Positions 55,784 through 64,000 of a DNA stretch of 64,000 bases are shown here, piece after piece. Source of the DNA: Pandoraea vervacti (GTDB taxonomy: Bacteria; Pseudomonadota; Gammaproteobacteria; Burkholderiales; Burkholderiaceae). The stretch spans positions 4,278,001 to 4,342,000 of the forward strand of contig NZ_CP010897.2 of NCBI RefSeq assembly GCF_000934605.2, in the 5' to 3' direction. How positions within the stretch are numbered: position 1 is the stretch's first letter; every line of letters starts with the position of its first letter. A model generated the notes under the pieces. The model saw only the letters and a program-made list of their open reading frames with translations, searched no databases and was not told the origin of the DNA. Position numbers and translations under genes: made by a program.

Positions 55784-57115
55784 ATGAAGCAACCTTCCCT
55801 GCGCACGTTCGCCCTCGCCGGCGTTGGCGCCGCACTGGCACTCGGCATGAGCACGTCGGCCCTCGCCGCCACGGAAATCCAATTCTGGCATTCGATGGAA
55901 TCGGCCCTCGGCGATCGCGTCAACCAGATCGCAGCCGACTTCAACGCGTCGCAAAGCGACTACAAGATCGTCCCGATCTACAAGGGCAACTACGAGCAGG
56001 GTCTGGCCGCAGGCATCGCGGCCTTCCGCGCCGGTAACGCCCCGGCCATTCTCCAGGTGTACGAAGTGGGCACCGCCACCATGATTCAGGCCAAGAAGGC
56101 CGTGAAACCGGTGTGGGAAGTCATGAAGGACGCCGGCGAGTCGTTCGACGAGAAGGCATTCGTGCCGGCCATCGCGGGCTACTACACCGACGGCAAGACC
56201 AACCACCTGATCTCGATGCCGTTCAACAGCTCGACACCGGTGCTGTACTACAACAAGGACGCCTTCAAGAAGGCCGGTCTCGATCCGAACAAGCCGCCCA
56301 AGACCTGGGCCGACGTGAAGGCCGATGCCGAAAAGCTCAAGGCTTCGGGCATGTCGTGCGGCTTCACCATGGGCTGGCAAGGCTGGACGCAGCTCGAGAA
56401 CTACAGCGCGTGGCACGCCCTGCCGTACGCCACGAAGGACAACGGTTTCGGCGGTCTCGATGCCAAGCTGTCCTTTAACGGCCCGCAACAGGTCAAGCAC
56501 ATCCAGTTCCTGGCCGACATGGCCAAGGAAGGCTCGTTCACGTACGTGGGCCGCAAGGACGAAGTGACCTCGAAGTTCTACAGCGGCGACTGCGGTATCG
56601 CCATGACGACCTCGGGCGCGCTCGCCAACATCGGCAAGTACGCCAAGTTCAGCTACGGCGTGGGCATGATGCCGTACGACGCCGACGTGAAGGGTGCGCC
56701 GCAGAACGCGATCATCGGCGGCGCCAGCCTGTGGGTGCTCGCCGGCAAGTCGGCCACCGAGTACAAGGGCGTGGCCAAGTTCCTGAACTACCTCGCCTCG
56801 CCTGCGGTAGCCGCCAAGTGGCATCAGGACACGGGCTACCTGCCGGTGACCAAGGCCGCTTACGAACTGACCGAAAAGCAAGGTTTCTACACGAAGAACC
56901 CGGGCGCCGACACGGCCATCAAGCAAATGCTCAACAAGGATCCGCTGCCGTACACGCGCGGTCTGCGTCTGGGCAACATGCCGCAGATCCGCACGGTCGT
57001 CGACGAGGAACTCGAAGGCGTGTGGGCCGGCAAGCAAACGCCCAAAGCCGCGCTCGACAAGGCGGTGCAACGTGGCGACGACCTGCTGGCCCGCTTCGCG
57101 AAGCAAGGCAGCTAA
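55784..57115 (+). CDS. ugpB: Glycerol-3-phosphate ABC transporter binding protein UgpB
   Basis: UgpB binds sn-glycerol-3-phosphate or glycerophosphodiesters in the periplasm. The 443-residue protein has a signal peptide (to TSALAA), then [63 protein letters not shown] and [23 protein letters not shown], all typical of UgpB. The ATG at 55784 is preceded by CGGAG. It starts ugpBAEC-ugpQ, but a terminator separates it from ugpA. Confidence 0.95.
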   Translation: MKQPSLRTFALAGVGAALALGMSTSALAATEIQFWHSMESALGDRVNQIAADFNASQSDYKIVPIYKGNYEQGLAAGIAAFRAGNAPAILQVYEVGTATMIQAKKAVKPVWEVMKDAGESFDEKAFVPAIAGYYTDGKTNHLISMPFNSSTPVLYYNKDAFKKAGLDPNKPPKTWADVKADAEKLKASGMSCGFTMGWQGWTQLENYSAWHALPYATKDNGFGGLDAKLSFNGPQQVKHIQFLADMAKEGSFTYVGRKDEVTSKFYSGDCGIAMTTSGALANIGKYAKFSYGVGMMPYDADVKGAPQNAIIGGASLWVLAGKSATEYKGVAKFLNYLASPAVAAKWHQDTGYLPVTKAAYELTEKQGFYTKNPGADTAIKQMLNKDPLPYTRGLRLGNMPQIRTVVDEELEGVWAGKQTPKAALDKAVQRGDDLLARFAKQGS

Positions 57116-57199
57116 GGCTCGGCGAACGCGCGATTACGCGTGCAATGCCGGGGCTTTTCCTGCATTCGACGCACGAATCGTGACGTTACAATGACTCCA

Positions 57200-57239
57200 C
57201 CCCGGCTCGCGTGAATGCGGGCCGGGTTGGTTTTTTTTT
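57200..57239 (+). terminator. Intercistronic terminator between ugpB and ugpA
   Basis: CCCGGC/GCCGGG with an inner CGC/GCG stem is followed by TTGG and nine T. It lies 12 bases before the ugpA ATG. It should stop most transcripts after ugpB, so the binding protein is made in excess over the membrane complex. Confidence 0.85.
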
Positions 57240-57251
57240 GGTCACTATGTT

Positions 57252-58148
57252 ATGGCGCATACCTCCAGAGAACGCCCTCGCTTCAGCACCGGCTGGCTGC
57301 CCTACGCTCTTGTAGCGCCGCAGCTGTTCATCACCGTTGTCTTCTTCCTGTGGCCTGCGGGCGAGGCACTGTGGCAATCGACATCCACGCAAGACGCCTT
57401 CGGGCTGTCGAGCGAGTTCGTCGGCTTCGCCAATTTCACTGCGCTGTGGAGCGACCCGCTCTATCTCGCATCGTTTCGCACCACGATGATTTTCAGCGGA
57501 CTGGTCACGGTCTGCGGTCTGGTCATCTCGCTGCTGCTCGCGGCCATGGCCGACCGTGTCACGCGTGGCAAGCGCACCTACCAGACGCTGCTGATCTGGC
57601 CGTACGCCGTCGCGCCCGCGATTGCCGCGGTGCTGTGGGCCTTCCTGTTCAACCCGAGTATCGGTCTGGTCACCTATGGCCTCGCGAAGCTCGGCATCGA
57701 ATGGAACCACGCGCTCAATGGCGGTCAGGCGATGTTCCTCGTCGTGCTCGCGTCGATCTGGAAGCAGATCAGCTACAACTTCCTGTTCTTTTACGCCGGC
57801 TTGCAGGCGATTCCGCGCTCGCTGGTGGAAGCCGCCGCGATTGACGGCGCAGGGCCGATCCGGCGTTTCTTCGGACTGGTGCTGCCGCTGATCTCGCCGA
57901 CGACGTTCTTCCTGCTCGTGGTCAACCTCGTCTACTCGTTCTTCGACACCTTCCCGGTGATCGACGCGGCGACCGGCGGCGGTCCGGGCCAATCGACCAT
58001 GACGCTGATCTACAAGATCTACTCGGAAGGCTTCAAGGGGCTCGACCTCGGCAGCTCCGCTGCCCAGTCGGTGGTACTGATGGCCATTGTCATCGTGCTC
58101 ACGGTCGTGCAGTTCCGATTCATCGAACGCAAGGTGCAATACGCATGA
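57252..58148 (+). CDS. ugpA: Glycerol-3-phosphate ABC permease UgpA
   Basis: The 298-residue permease has six membrane segments and the cytoplasmic EAA loop [22 protein letters not shown]. The N-terminal [27 protein letters not shown] is typical of UgpA. The ATG follows the T run of the terminator by 12 bases and no Shine-Dalgarno sequence is visible before it. The stop overlaps the ugpE start (ATGA). Confidence 0.95.
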   Translation: MAHTSRERPRFSTGWLPYALVAPQLFITVVFFLWPAGEALWQSTSTQDAFGLSSEFVGFANFTALWSDPLYLASFRTTMIFSGLVTVCGLVISLLLAAMADRVTRGKRTYQTLLIWPYAVAPAIAAVLWAFLFNPSIGLVTYGLAKLGIEWNHALNGGQAMFLVVLASIWKQISYNFLFFYAGLQAIPRSLVEAAAIDGAGPIRRFFGLVLPLISPTTFFLLVVNLVYSFFDTFPVIDAATGGGPGQSTMTLIYKIYSEGFKGLDLGSSAAQSVVLMAIVIVLTVVQFRFIERKVQYA

Positions 58149-58990
58149 TCGAGAACCGTCGCGGCCTGGACATCTTCTGCCACGTCATGCTGATAATCGG
58201 CGTGTTGCTGGTGGTCTTCCCGCTCTATGTGGCGTTCGTCGCCGCCACCATGAACGAGAGCGAAGTCTTCAACGTTCCGCTGTCGCTCATTCCGAGCACG
58301 CACCTGCTCGAGAACTTCGCCACGGTGTGGGGATCGGGCACGGGCAACGCCGCCATGCCGTTCGGCATGATGCTCGGCAACAGCCTGTTCATGGCACTGG
58401 TCGTCACGATCGGCAAGATTTCGGTCTCGATCCTGTCGGCCTTTGCCATCGTGTACTTCCGCTTCCCCCTGCGCAACCTGTTCTTCTGGCTCATCTTCGC
58501 CACGTTGATGCTGCCGGTCGAAGTGCGGATTTTCCCCACGGTGCAGGTGATTTCGAACCTCGGCCTCATCAACAGCTATGCCGGTCTGACCGTGCCGCTG
58601 ATCGCGTCGGCCACGGCCACGTTCCTGTTCCGGCAGTTCTTCATGACACTGCCCGACGAGCTCGTCGAAGCCGCACGTATCGACGGCGCCGGTCCGATGC
58701 GTTTCTTCTTCGACGTGGTCCTGCCGCTGTCGAAGACGAACATCGCCGCGCTCTTCGTCATCACGTTCATCTATGGCTGGAATCAGTACCTGTGGCCGAT
58801 TCTCGTGACCAATGCGCCCGAGATGACGACGGCGGTCGTGGGTATCAAGAGCATGATCGGCAGTGGTGATACCGCCACGCAATGGCAACTCGTCATGAGC
58901 GCCACGCTGCTCGCCATGCTGCCGCCCCTGGCGGTGGTGCTGCTGATGCAACGCTGGTTCGTGCGCGGTCTGGTCGATTCGGAAAAGTAA
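58145..58990 (+). CDS. ugpE: Glycerol-3-phosphate ABC permease UgpE
   Basis: The 281-residue permease has six membrane segments and the EAA loop [22 protein letters not shown]. The N-terminus [35 protein letters not shown] and the tail [13 protein letters not shown] fit UgpE. It overlaps ugpA by four bases and precedes ugpC by two. Confidence 0.95.
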   Translation: MIENRRGLDIFCHVMLIIGVLLVVFPLYVAFVAATMNESEVFNVPLSLIPSTHLLENFATVWGSGTGNAAMPFGMMLGNSLFMALVVTIGKISVSILSAFAIVYFRFPLRNLFFWLIFATLMLPVEVRIFPTVQVISNLGLINSYAGLTVPLIASATATFLFRQFFMTLPDELVEAARIDGAGPMRFFFDVVLPLSKTNIAALFVITFIYGWNQYLWPILVTNAPEMTTAVVGIKSMIGSGDTATQWQLVMSATLLAMLPPLAVVLLMQRWFVRGLVDSEK

Positions 58991-58992
58991 TC

Positions 58993-60087
58993 ATGGCAAA
59001 TCTCAAACTCCATAGCGTCAAGAAAACCTACGACCAGAAGAACTACGTGCTGCACGGTGTCGACATCGACATCGAAGACGGCGAGTTCGTGGTCATCGTC
59101 GGCCCGTCGGGCTGCGGCAAGTCGACGCTGCTGCGCATGGTCGCCGGTCTCGAATCGGTCAGCGAAGGCAGCATCCTCATCGGCTCGCAGGTCGTCAACC
59201 AGCTGGAACCGAAGGATCGCAACATCGCGATGGTGTTCCAGAACTATGCGCTTTACCCGCACATGGACGTGCGTCAGAACATGTCGTACGGCCTGAAGAT
59301 TCGCGGCATCGACAAGAAGACTATCGACGAACGTGTGCTGGCGGCCGCGCGGATTCTGGAACTCGAACCTCTGCTGGCGCGCAAGCCGCGCGAGCTCTCG
59401 GGCGGACAGCGCCAGCGCGTGGCCATGGGCCGCGCCATCGTGCGCGAACCGGCCGTGTTCCTGTTCGACGAACCGCTCTCGAACCTGGACGCCAAGCTGC
59501 GCGTACAGATGCGTCTGGAAATCCAGCGTCTGCACAAGCGCCTGAAGACCACGAGCCTGTACGTCACCCACGATCAGGTCGAAGCCATGACGCTGGCCGA
59601 TCGCGTGATCGTCATGAACAAGGGCTACGCCGAGCAGATCGGCACGCCGACGGACGTCTACGAGCGCCCGGCGTCGCTGTTCGTCGCCAGCTTCATGGGC
59701 TCGCCCGCAATGAACCTGCTCAAGGGACGTGTCGACACGGAAGGCCGCACCTTCCAGATCGAAGGCGGCCCGGCGCTGCGCCTGCCGCCCACGAGCATGG
59801 CGCACGCGAACCGCGAACTCGTGCTCGGCGTGCGCCCGGAGCATCTGGTGCCGGCCGAGCAGCACAACGGTCTGGGGGCGTTCGCCGCACAGACCAGCAT
59901 CAACGTCGATCAGCTCGAACTGCTCGGGGCCGACAATCTGTTGCACGGCCGCTGGGGCGAGCAACCGGTGACCGTACGCCTGCCCCACGAACTGCGTCCG
60001 GGCGCCGGGACGATCGTGCCGCTGGCCATCTCGGCCAAATCCCTGCACCTGTTCGATCCGTCGACGGGCAAACGAGTCGAGGCATGA
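58993..60087 (+). CDS. ugpC: Glycerol-3-phosphate ABC ATPase UgpC
   Basis: The 364-residue ATPase has Walker [10 protein letters not shown], the signature [14 protein letters not shown], Walker [14 protein letters not shown] and the switch histidine in [15 protein letters not shown]. The C-terminal OB-like regulatory domain of the MalK/UgpC group follows from about residue 235. It ends four bases into the ugpQ gene. Confidence 0.96.
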   Translation: MANLKLHSVKKTYDQKNYVLHGVDIDIEDGEFVVIVGPSGCGKSTLLRMVAGLESVSEGSILIGSQVVNQLEPKDRNIAMVFQNYALYPHMDVRQNMSYGLKIRGIDKKTIDERVLAAARILELEPLLARKPRELSGGQRQRVAMGRAIVREPAVFLFDEPLSNLDAKLRVQMRLEIQRLHKRLKTTSLYVTHDQVEAMTLADRVIVMNKGYAEQIGTPTDVYERPASLFVASFMGSPAMNLLKGRVDTEGRTFQIEGGPALRLPPTSMAHANRELVLGVRPEHLVPAEQHNGLGAFAAQTSINVDQLELLGADNLLHGRWGEQPVTVRLPHELRPGAGTIVPLAISAKSLHLFDPSTGKRVEA

Positions 60088-60878
60088 GCGCGATGAGCGA
60101 CAGTTCGGCAACAGCTCATTTGTGGCGCGACTGGCCGTATCCGCGCATCGTCTCGCATCGCGGCGGCGGCAAGCTCGCGCCGGAAAACACGTTGGCGGCG
60201 TTCGAGATGGGGGCATCGCTCGGTCTGCGCATGGTCGAGTTCGACGCCAAGCTCTCGGCAGACAATGTCGTCTTCCTGCTGCACGACGACACGGTCGATC
60301 GCACCAGCAACGGGCAGGGTCCTGCGGCGCAAATGACCTACGCCGAAATCGAAAAGCTTGACGCCGGCAGCTGGTTCGGGGCCGACGGCCGCTTCGCCGG
60401 ACAGGTCATGCCCACGCTCGCGCAGGTCGCCGAGCGATGCCTGACGCTGGGCCTGGCTGCCAACGTCGAGATCAAGCCATGTCCGGGCCGCGAAGCCGAG
60501 ACCGGCAAGTTGGTGGCCGAGGCGGTCAGAACGCTTTGGGCGGGTCGGCCGCAGGCGCCGCTGCTCTCCTCGTTCTCTTACGAGGCGCTCGAAGCGGCCG
60601 CCGCCGCCGTGCCGGAACTGCCGCGCGGCATGTTGTACGAGGCCGTGCCGCCCCATTGGCGCGAGGATGCCCGCAAGCTGGGCACCGTGACGCTGCACGC
60701 GAGCCACAAGCACCTCGATGGTCCGCAAGTCGCGCAGATCAAGGCGGCCGGCCTGCATATGCTGGTCTACACGGTCAACGAACCGGCACGCGCTCGCGAG
60801 CTGGCGGCGTGGGGCGTGGACGCCATCTGCACCGACCGCATCGACCTGATCGGCGCGGATTTCCTCGACGAGCGCTGA
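60084..60878 (+). CDS. ugpQ: Glycerophosphodiester phosphodiesterase UgpQ
   Basis: This cytoplasmic enzyme splits glycerophosphodiesters into glycerol-3-phosphate and alcohol. The 264-residue protein has the GDPD marks [47 protein letters not shown] and NVEIKPC. It overlaps ugpC by four bases, so uptake and hydrolysis are coupled. It closes the ugp unit; the 170 bases before maf hold the hairpin CGCCCCCG/CGGGGGCG and a CATAAT box. Confidence 0.94.
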   Translation: MSAMSDSSATAHLWRDWPYPRIVSHRGGGKLAPENTLAAFEMGASLGLRMVEFDAKLSADNVVFLLHDDTVDRTSNGQGPAAQMTYAEIEKLDAGSWFGADGRFAGQVMPTLAQVAERCLTLGLAANVEIKPCPGREAETGKLVAEAVRTLWAGRPQAPLLSSFSYEALEAAAAAVPELPRGMLYEAVPPHWREDARKLGTVTLHASHKHLDGPQVAQIKAAGLHMLVYTVNEPARARELAAWGVDAICTDRIDLIGADFLDER

Positions 60879-61048
60879 GCCCTCGTCAATGAACGGCACG
60901 CCGCGCCCCCGTCACCCGCTGGCGGGGGCGGGCGCAAGGCGGCATAATAGGGCGTTCCCCTCGCCCAGCCCATCCAGCGGCCCGGTGCGCGTGCTGCAAA
61001 TCCATGCAAAGACGTGTGCCGGGCTGGACGAATTCAAGTCAAGCCGCC

Positions 61049-61648
61049 ATGCCGTACATCTATCTCGCGTCGCAAAGCCCCCGCCGTCAGGAACTGTTAC
61101 AGCAGCTCGGCGTTCGTTTCGAGCTGTTGTTGCCTCATGCCGACGAGGACGCCGAAGCGCTCGAAGCCGTGCTGCCCGGGGAGCCGCCTGACGATTACGT
61201 GCAGCGCGTCACGCGCGCCAAGGCGGAGGCCGCCGTCGCCCGACTGGCCCGCGCCGGGCTGCCGGGCGCCCCGATTCTCGCGGCCGACACCACCGTGTGC
61301 CTGGACGGCACCATCCTCGGCAAGCCGTTCGACGATGCCGACGCGCATGCCGTGCTGGCGCGCCTGTCGGGCACCCGCCATCGCGTACTGACCGCCGTTG
61401 CCGTATGTGCGGACGGACAGATCCATCAGGCGGTCAACATTTCGCACGTCTGGTTCCGCCCCCTTCGCCGGGAGGAAATCGAGCGCTACGTCGCCTCGGG
61501 AGAGCCGCGCGGCAAGGCCGGCGCGTATGGTATCCAGGGCAAGGCCGCTGAATTCGTCATGCGCATCGACGGCAGCTACTCCGGCATCATGGGGTTGCCG
61601 TTGTGCGAGACCGCCGCGCTGTTGCGCCAGGCGGGCGTCGACTTCTGA
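61049..61648 (+). CDS. maf: Maf-family nucleotide pyrophosphatase
   Basis: Maf proteins hydrolyse non-canonical or nucleoside triphosphates (dTTP/UTP or m7GTP by type). The 199-residue protein has the hallmark [34 protein letters not shown] and the C-terminal [14 protein letters not shown]. The ATG at 61049 fits the family head [13 protein letters not shown]. It precedes rng by about 40 bases, the common maf-rng pair. Confidence 0.95.
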   Translation: MPYIYLASQSPRRQELLQQLGVRFELLLPHADEDAEALEAVLPGEPPDDYVQRVTRAKAEAAVARLARAGLPGAPILAADTTVCLDGTILGKPFDDADAHAVLARLSGTRHRVLTAVAVCADGQIHQAVNISHVWFRPLRREEIERYVASGEPRGKAGAYGIQGKAAEFVMRIDGSYSGIMGLPLCETAALLRQAGVDF

Positions 61649-61690
61649 CGCAAACCGATGCCCAAGCATTCCGAGTCCGGTCGACAATTT

Positions 61691-63160
61691 ATGAACGAAG
61701 ACATCCTGGTCAACATCACGCCGCAGGAAACCCGTGTGGCGCTCATGCAGCTCGGCGCCGTGCAGGAACTGCACATCGAGCGCACGCTCTCGCGCGGCCT
61801 GGTCGGCAATATCTATCTGGGCAAGGTCGTGCGCGTGCTCCCGGGCATGCAGTCGGCCTTCATCGATATCGGACTGGAGCGCGCGGCATTCCTGCACGTG
61901 GCCGACATCTGGCATCCGCGCACCAGCAACGACACGTCCGTGCCGCATCCGCAGCCGCCCATCGAGAAAACCGTCTTCGAGGGACAGACGCTGATGGTGC
62001 AGGTCATCAAGGACCCCATCGGCACCAAGGGCGCGCGGCTGTCGACACAGATCAGCATTGCCGGGCGTACGCTCGTCTACCTGCCGCAGGAGCCGCACAT
62101 CGGCATCTCGCAGCGCATCGAGAGTGAAGCCGAGCGCGAAGCGTTGCGCAGCAAGATCCAGGCGCTGGTGCCGGCCGATGAAAAAGGCGGCTTCATCGTG
62201 CGCACGATTGCAGAAGACGCCGCCGACGCCGAACTGGCCAACGACATCGCCTATCTGCGCAAGTCGTGGCAGACCATCGGCGAGCAGAGCACGCGCGTGC
62301 CGGCGCCCTCCCTGCTGTATCAGGACCTCAATCTCGCGCAGCGTGTGCTGCGTGACTTCGTGCATGAGGAGACGGGCAAGATTCTGGTCGACTCGCGCGA
62401 GACCTATCAGAAGCTGGCCGAGTTCGCGACCACCTACACGCCGGCGGTGCTCGGCAAGCTCACGCATTACACGGGCGAGCGCCCCCTGTTCGATCTGTAC
62501 AACGTGGAGACGGAAATCGAGCGGGCGCTGTCGCGTCGCGTCGACCTGAAGTCCGGCGGGTATCTGATGATCGACCAGACCGAAGCGATGACGACCATCG
62601 ACGTGAACACTGGCGGCTACGTCGGCGCACGCAACTTCGACGACACCATCTTCAAGACGAACCTCGAAGCGGCGTTGATGATTGCGCGCCAGTTGCGTCT
62701 GCGCAATCTCGGCGGGATCATCATCATCGACTTCATCGATATGGAAAGCGCCGAGCATCGCGACTCGGTGCTCGCCGAACTGAAGAAGGCGCTCGCGCGA
62801 GACCGCACCCGCATCACGGTGAACGGATTCTCGCAACTGGGGCTGGTGGAAATGACGCGCAAACGCACGCGCGAGTCGCTCGCCCACGTGCTGTGCGAGC
62901 CATGCGCCGTGTGCCAGGGCAAGGGCCAGGTCAAGACGCCGCGAACCCTGTGCTACGACATCCTGCGCGAGATCCTGCGCGAATCCCGTCAGTTCAACCC
63001 GCGCGAGTTCCGTCTGATTGCCTCGCAGGAAGTGGTCGATCTGTTCCTCGAAGAGGAGTCGCAACATCTCGCCATGCTGATCGACTTCATCGGCAAGCCC
63101 ATCTCGCTGCAAGTCGAATCGTCGTTCCATCAGGAGCAGTACGACATCATTCTGATGTAA
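61691..63160 (+). CDS. rng: Ribonuclease G
   Basis: RNase G is an endoribonuclease that matures 16S rRNA 5' ends and starts decay of some mRNAs. From the ATG at 61691 the product is 489 residues, the length of the E. coli enzyme. Motifs include the S1-like head NEDILVNITPQETRVA, SRGLVGNIYLGKVVRVLPGMQSAFIDIGLERAAFLH, the catalytic MTTIDVNTGGYVG, IIIIDFIDM and the zinc-link CEPCAVCQGKG. An in-frame ATG at 61658 would add 11 residues. An inverted repeat CACCGGGAG/CTCCCGGTG follows at about 63179-63210 without a T run. Confidence 0.96.
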   Translation: MNEDILVNITPQETRVALMQLGAVQELHIERTLSRGLVGNIYLGKVVRVLPGMQSAFIDIGLERAAFLHVADIWHPRTSNDTSVPHPQPPIEKTVFEGQTLMVQVIKDPIGTKGARLSTQISIAGRTLVYLPQEPHIGISQRIESEAEREALRSKIQALVPADEKGGFIVRTIAEDAADAELANDIAYLRKSWQTIGEQSTRVPAPSLLYQDLNLAQRVLRDFVHEETGKILVDSRETYQKLAEFATTYTPAVLGKLTHYTGERPLFDLYNVETEIERALSRRVDLKSGGYLMIDQTEAMTTIDVNTGGYVGARNFDDTIFKTNLEAALMIARQLRLRNLGGIIIIDFIDMESAEHRDSVLAELKKALARDRTRITVNGFSQLGLVEMTRKRTRESLAHVLCEPCAVCQGKGQVKTPRTLCYDILREILRESRQFNPREFRLIASQEVVDLFLEEESQHLAMLIDFIGKPISLQVESSFHQEQYDIILM

Positions 63161-63325
63161 ATACGTCAGGACACCAAAGCACCGGGAGTATCCACTCCCT
63201 CTCCCGGTGCGCGCAGGCACCTTCATTGGGCATGCCAACCCGCCCACCTGCGCCCCTCCCTGCTTTTCATCGTCCCTGTTGCACCACAACCGGTCATGAT
63301 CGCCACGTGGCCCGGTTCTTGCGTT

Positions 63326-63351
63326 TAAACGCTTAAATATAACGACGAAAA
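63326..63351 (+). promoter_or_regulatory. Sigma-28-like promoter before the chemoreceptor-like gene
   Basis: TAAACGCT at 63326-63333 and GACGAAAA at 63344-63351 resemble the flagellar consensus TAAAGTTT-N11-GCCGATAA (six of eight positions in each box) with a 10-base spacer. A perfect palindrome GCGTTTAAACGC (63321-63332) overlaps the first box. The call is tentative. Confidence 0.4.
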
Positions 63352-63363
63352 AGGGGCAAACAA

Positions 63364-64000
63364 ATGGCGAATCCGAAAGCAATTGTCGATCTGACCCACG
63401 CAGTGAGGAAGTTGGCAGTCAGCAAGATCGGCGACATCAACGAGATCAACCGTGAGACGACATTTCTCGCACTCAACGCGTTGATCGAAGCGGCCCGTGC
63501 AGGCAATGCGGGCAAGGGCTTCGCCGTCGTGGCCAACCAGGTCAAGCTCGTCTCGAAGCGCATCGGCGAGGTGACCGATTCGCTCAACAAGGAGCTCACC
63601 GGGTCGCTCAAGGAACTCACGGAACTCGGCGATCTCATGATCGAGCGAATGGGCGGGCACGACGGTCAACGCTGTGCCGACCTCGCGCTGAACATGATCG
63701 ACGTCGTCGACCGCAATCTCTACGAACGATCGTGCGACGTGCGCTGGTGGGCGACCGACTCGGCCGTCGTGACGTGCCTGACGGACCCGCATCCCGAGGC
63801 AGCGGCGCATGCAGCGGACCGCCTCGGCGTCATTCTGGACAGCTACACCGTCTACAAGGATCTCTGGGTGGTGGATGCCCAAGGCATGGTCGTGGCCAAC
63901 GGCCGCCGCTCGGACTACCCGGTAATGGGCAGCAATGTCGCGGACGCGAACTGGTTCAAGGCCGCGCTCAAGACACGCAGCGGCGCCGATTACGTCGCCA
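63364..64000 (+). CDS. Cytosolic MCP-tip plus Cache-like protein (partial, runs off the window)
   Basis: The gene is open to the window end (212 codons seen). Residues about 22-70 match the tip of the chemoreceptor signalling hairpin ([22 protein letters not shown], then [12 protein letters not shown]). Residues about 115-212 resemble a Cache sensor ([27 protein letters not shown]). There is no signal peptide or membrane segment before the Cache part. Ordinary receptors have the opposite order, and a full signalling domain of about 250 residues. AAGGGG lies eight bases before the ATG at 63364. More domains may follow beyond base 64000. Confidence 0.8.
   Translation, partial: MANPKAIVDLTHAVRKLAVSKIGDINEINRETTFLALNALIEAARAGNAGKGFAVVANQVKLVSKRIGEVTDSLNKELTGSLKELTELGDLMIERMGGHDGQRCADLALNMIDVVDRNLYERSCDVRWWATDSAVVTCLTDPHPEAAAHAADRLGVILDSYTVYKDLWVVDAQGMVVANGRRSDYPVMGSNVADANWFKAALKTRSGADYVA

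Noticed and set aside
61097..63382. A 761-codon open frame on the minus strand
   Set aside because: It is antisense to maf and rng and has no recognisable domain.

Overview
The window is GC-rich (roughly 64-65 %), densely coded and free of insertion sequences, phage genes or CRISPR arrays. Gene content and order (hemF-nadD-rsfS-rlmH ... maf-rng, a trimeric Burkholderia-type porin, AcoR-like and LysR regulators, a TRAP transporter) point to the Burkholderiaceae, most like Pandoraea; the genus is an inference from protein style, not a database result.

Positions 1-17244 hold aerobic cobalamin (B12) synthesis. cobG-cobH-cobI-(cbiG)cobJ run on the plus strand with overlapping stops and starts. 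Facing them on the minus strand is a cobalt unit: cobW, cobN, a ChlI-like AAA+ ATPase, a von Willebrand A (ChlD-like) protein and a NiCoT nickel/cobalt permease. A cobalamin riboswitch with its own sigma-70 promoter lies in front of cobW, so cobalt uptake and chelation should be shut down when B12 is plentiful. Divergent from it is cobA(cobE)-cobO-cobB-bluB. Two fusions (CbiG-CobJ, CobA-CobE) stand out. cobK, cobL, cobM and the late genes are not here.

Positions 17245-28000 are accessory metabolism: an AhpD-like protein, a LysR regulator, an ECF41 sigma factor with a matching promoter sequence in front of the LysR gene, a deacylase-MFS-metallo-hydrolase operon with its LysR gene, an EthD protein, tRNA-Arg(TCT) and two aminotransferases.

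Positions 27800-38600 look like one catabolic island. A leftward operon (thiolase, acyl-CoA synthetase, two PPC-domain proteins) and a rightward one (TRAP DctP, fused DctQM, SDR dehydrogenase) diverge from a 710-bp region that has a sigma-54 promoter on each strand and three copies of the palindrome TGCGACA-N2-TGTCGCA between them. A sensorless sigma-54 activator gene lies at 37237-38505 beside another LysR gene. A candidate small RNA ends at a strong minus-strand terminator at 38546.

Positions 39395-64000 are mostly housekeeping: porin, a glutamine-amidotransferase-like hydrolase with a very long disordered head, quinone reductase, methylglyoxal synthase, upp, an EamA transporter, a HerA-like ATPase, yebC-purD, an MscS channel, then hemF-nadD-rsfS-rlmH. 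A complete ugpBAEC-ugpQ glycerol-3-phosphate system sits between rlmH and maf-rng, genes that are adjacent in many relatives. The window ends inside an unusual chemoreceptor-like gene with the signalling tip first and a Cache-like sensor after it.
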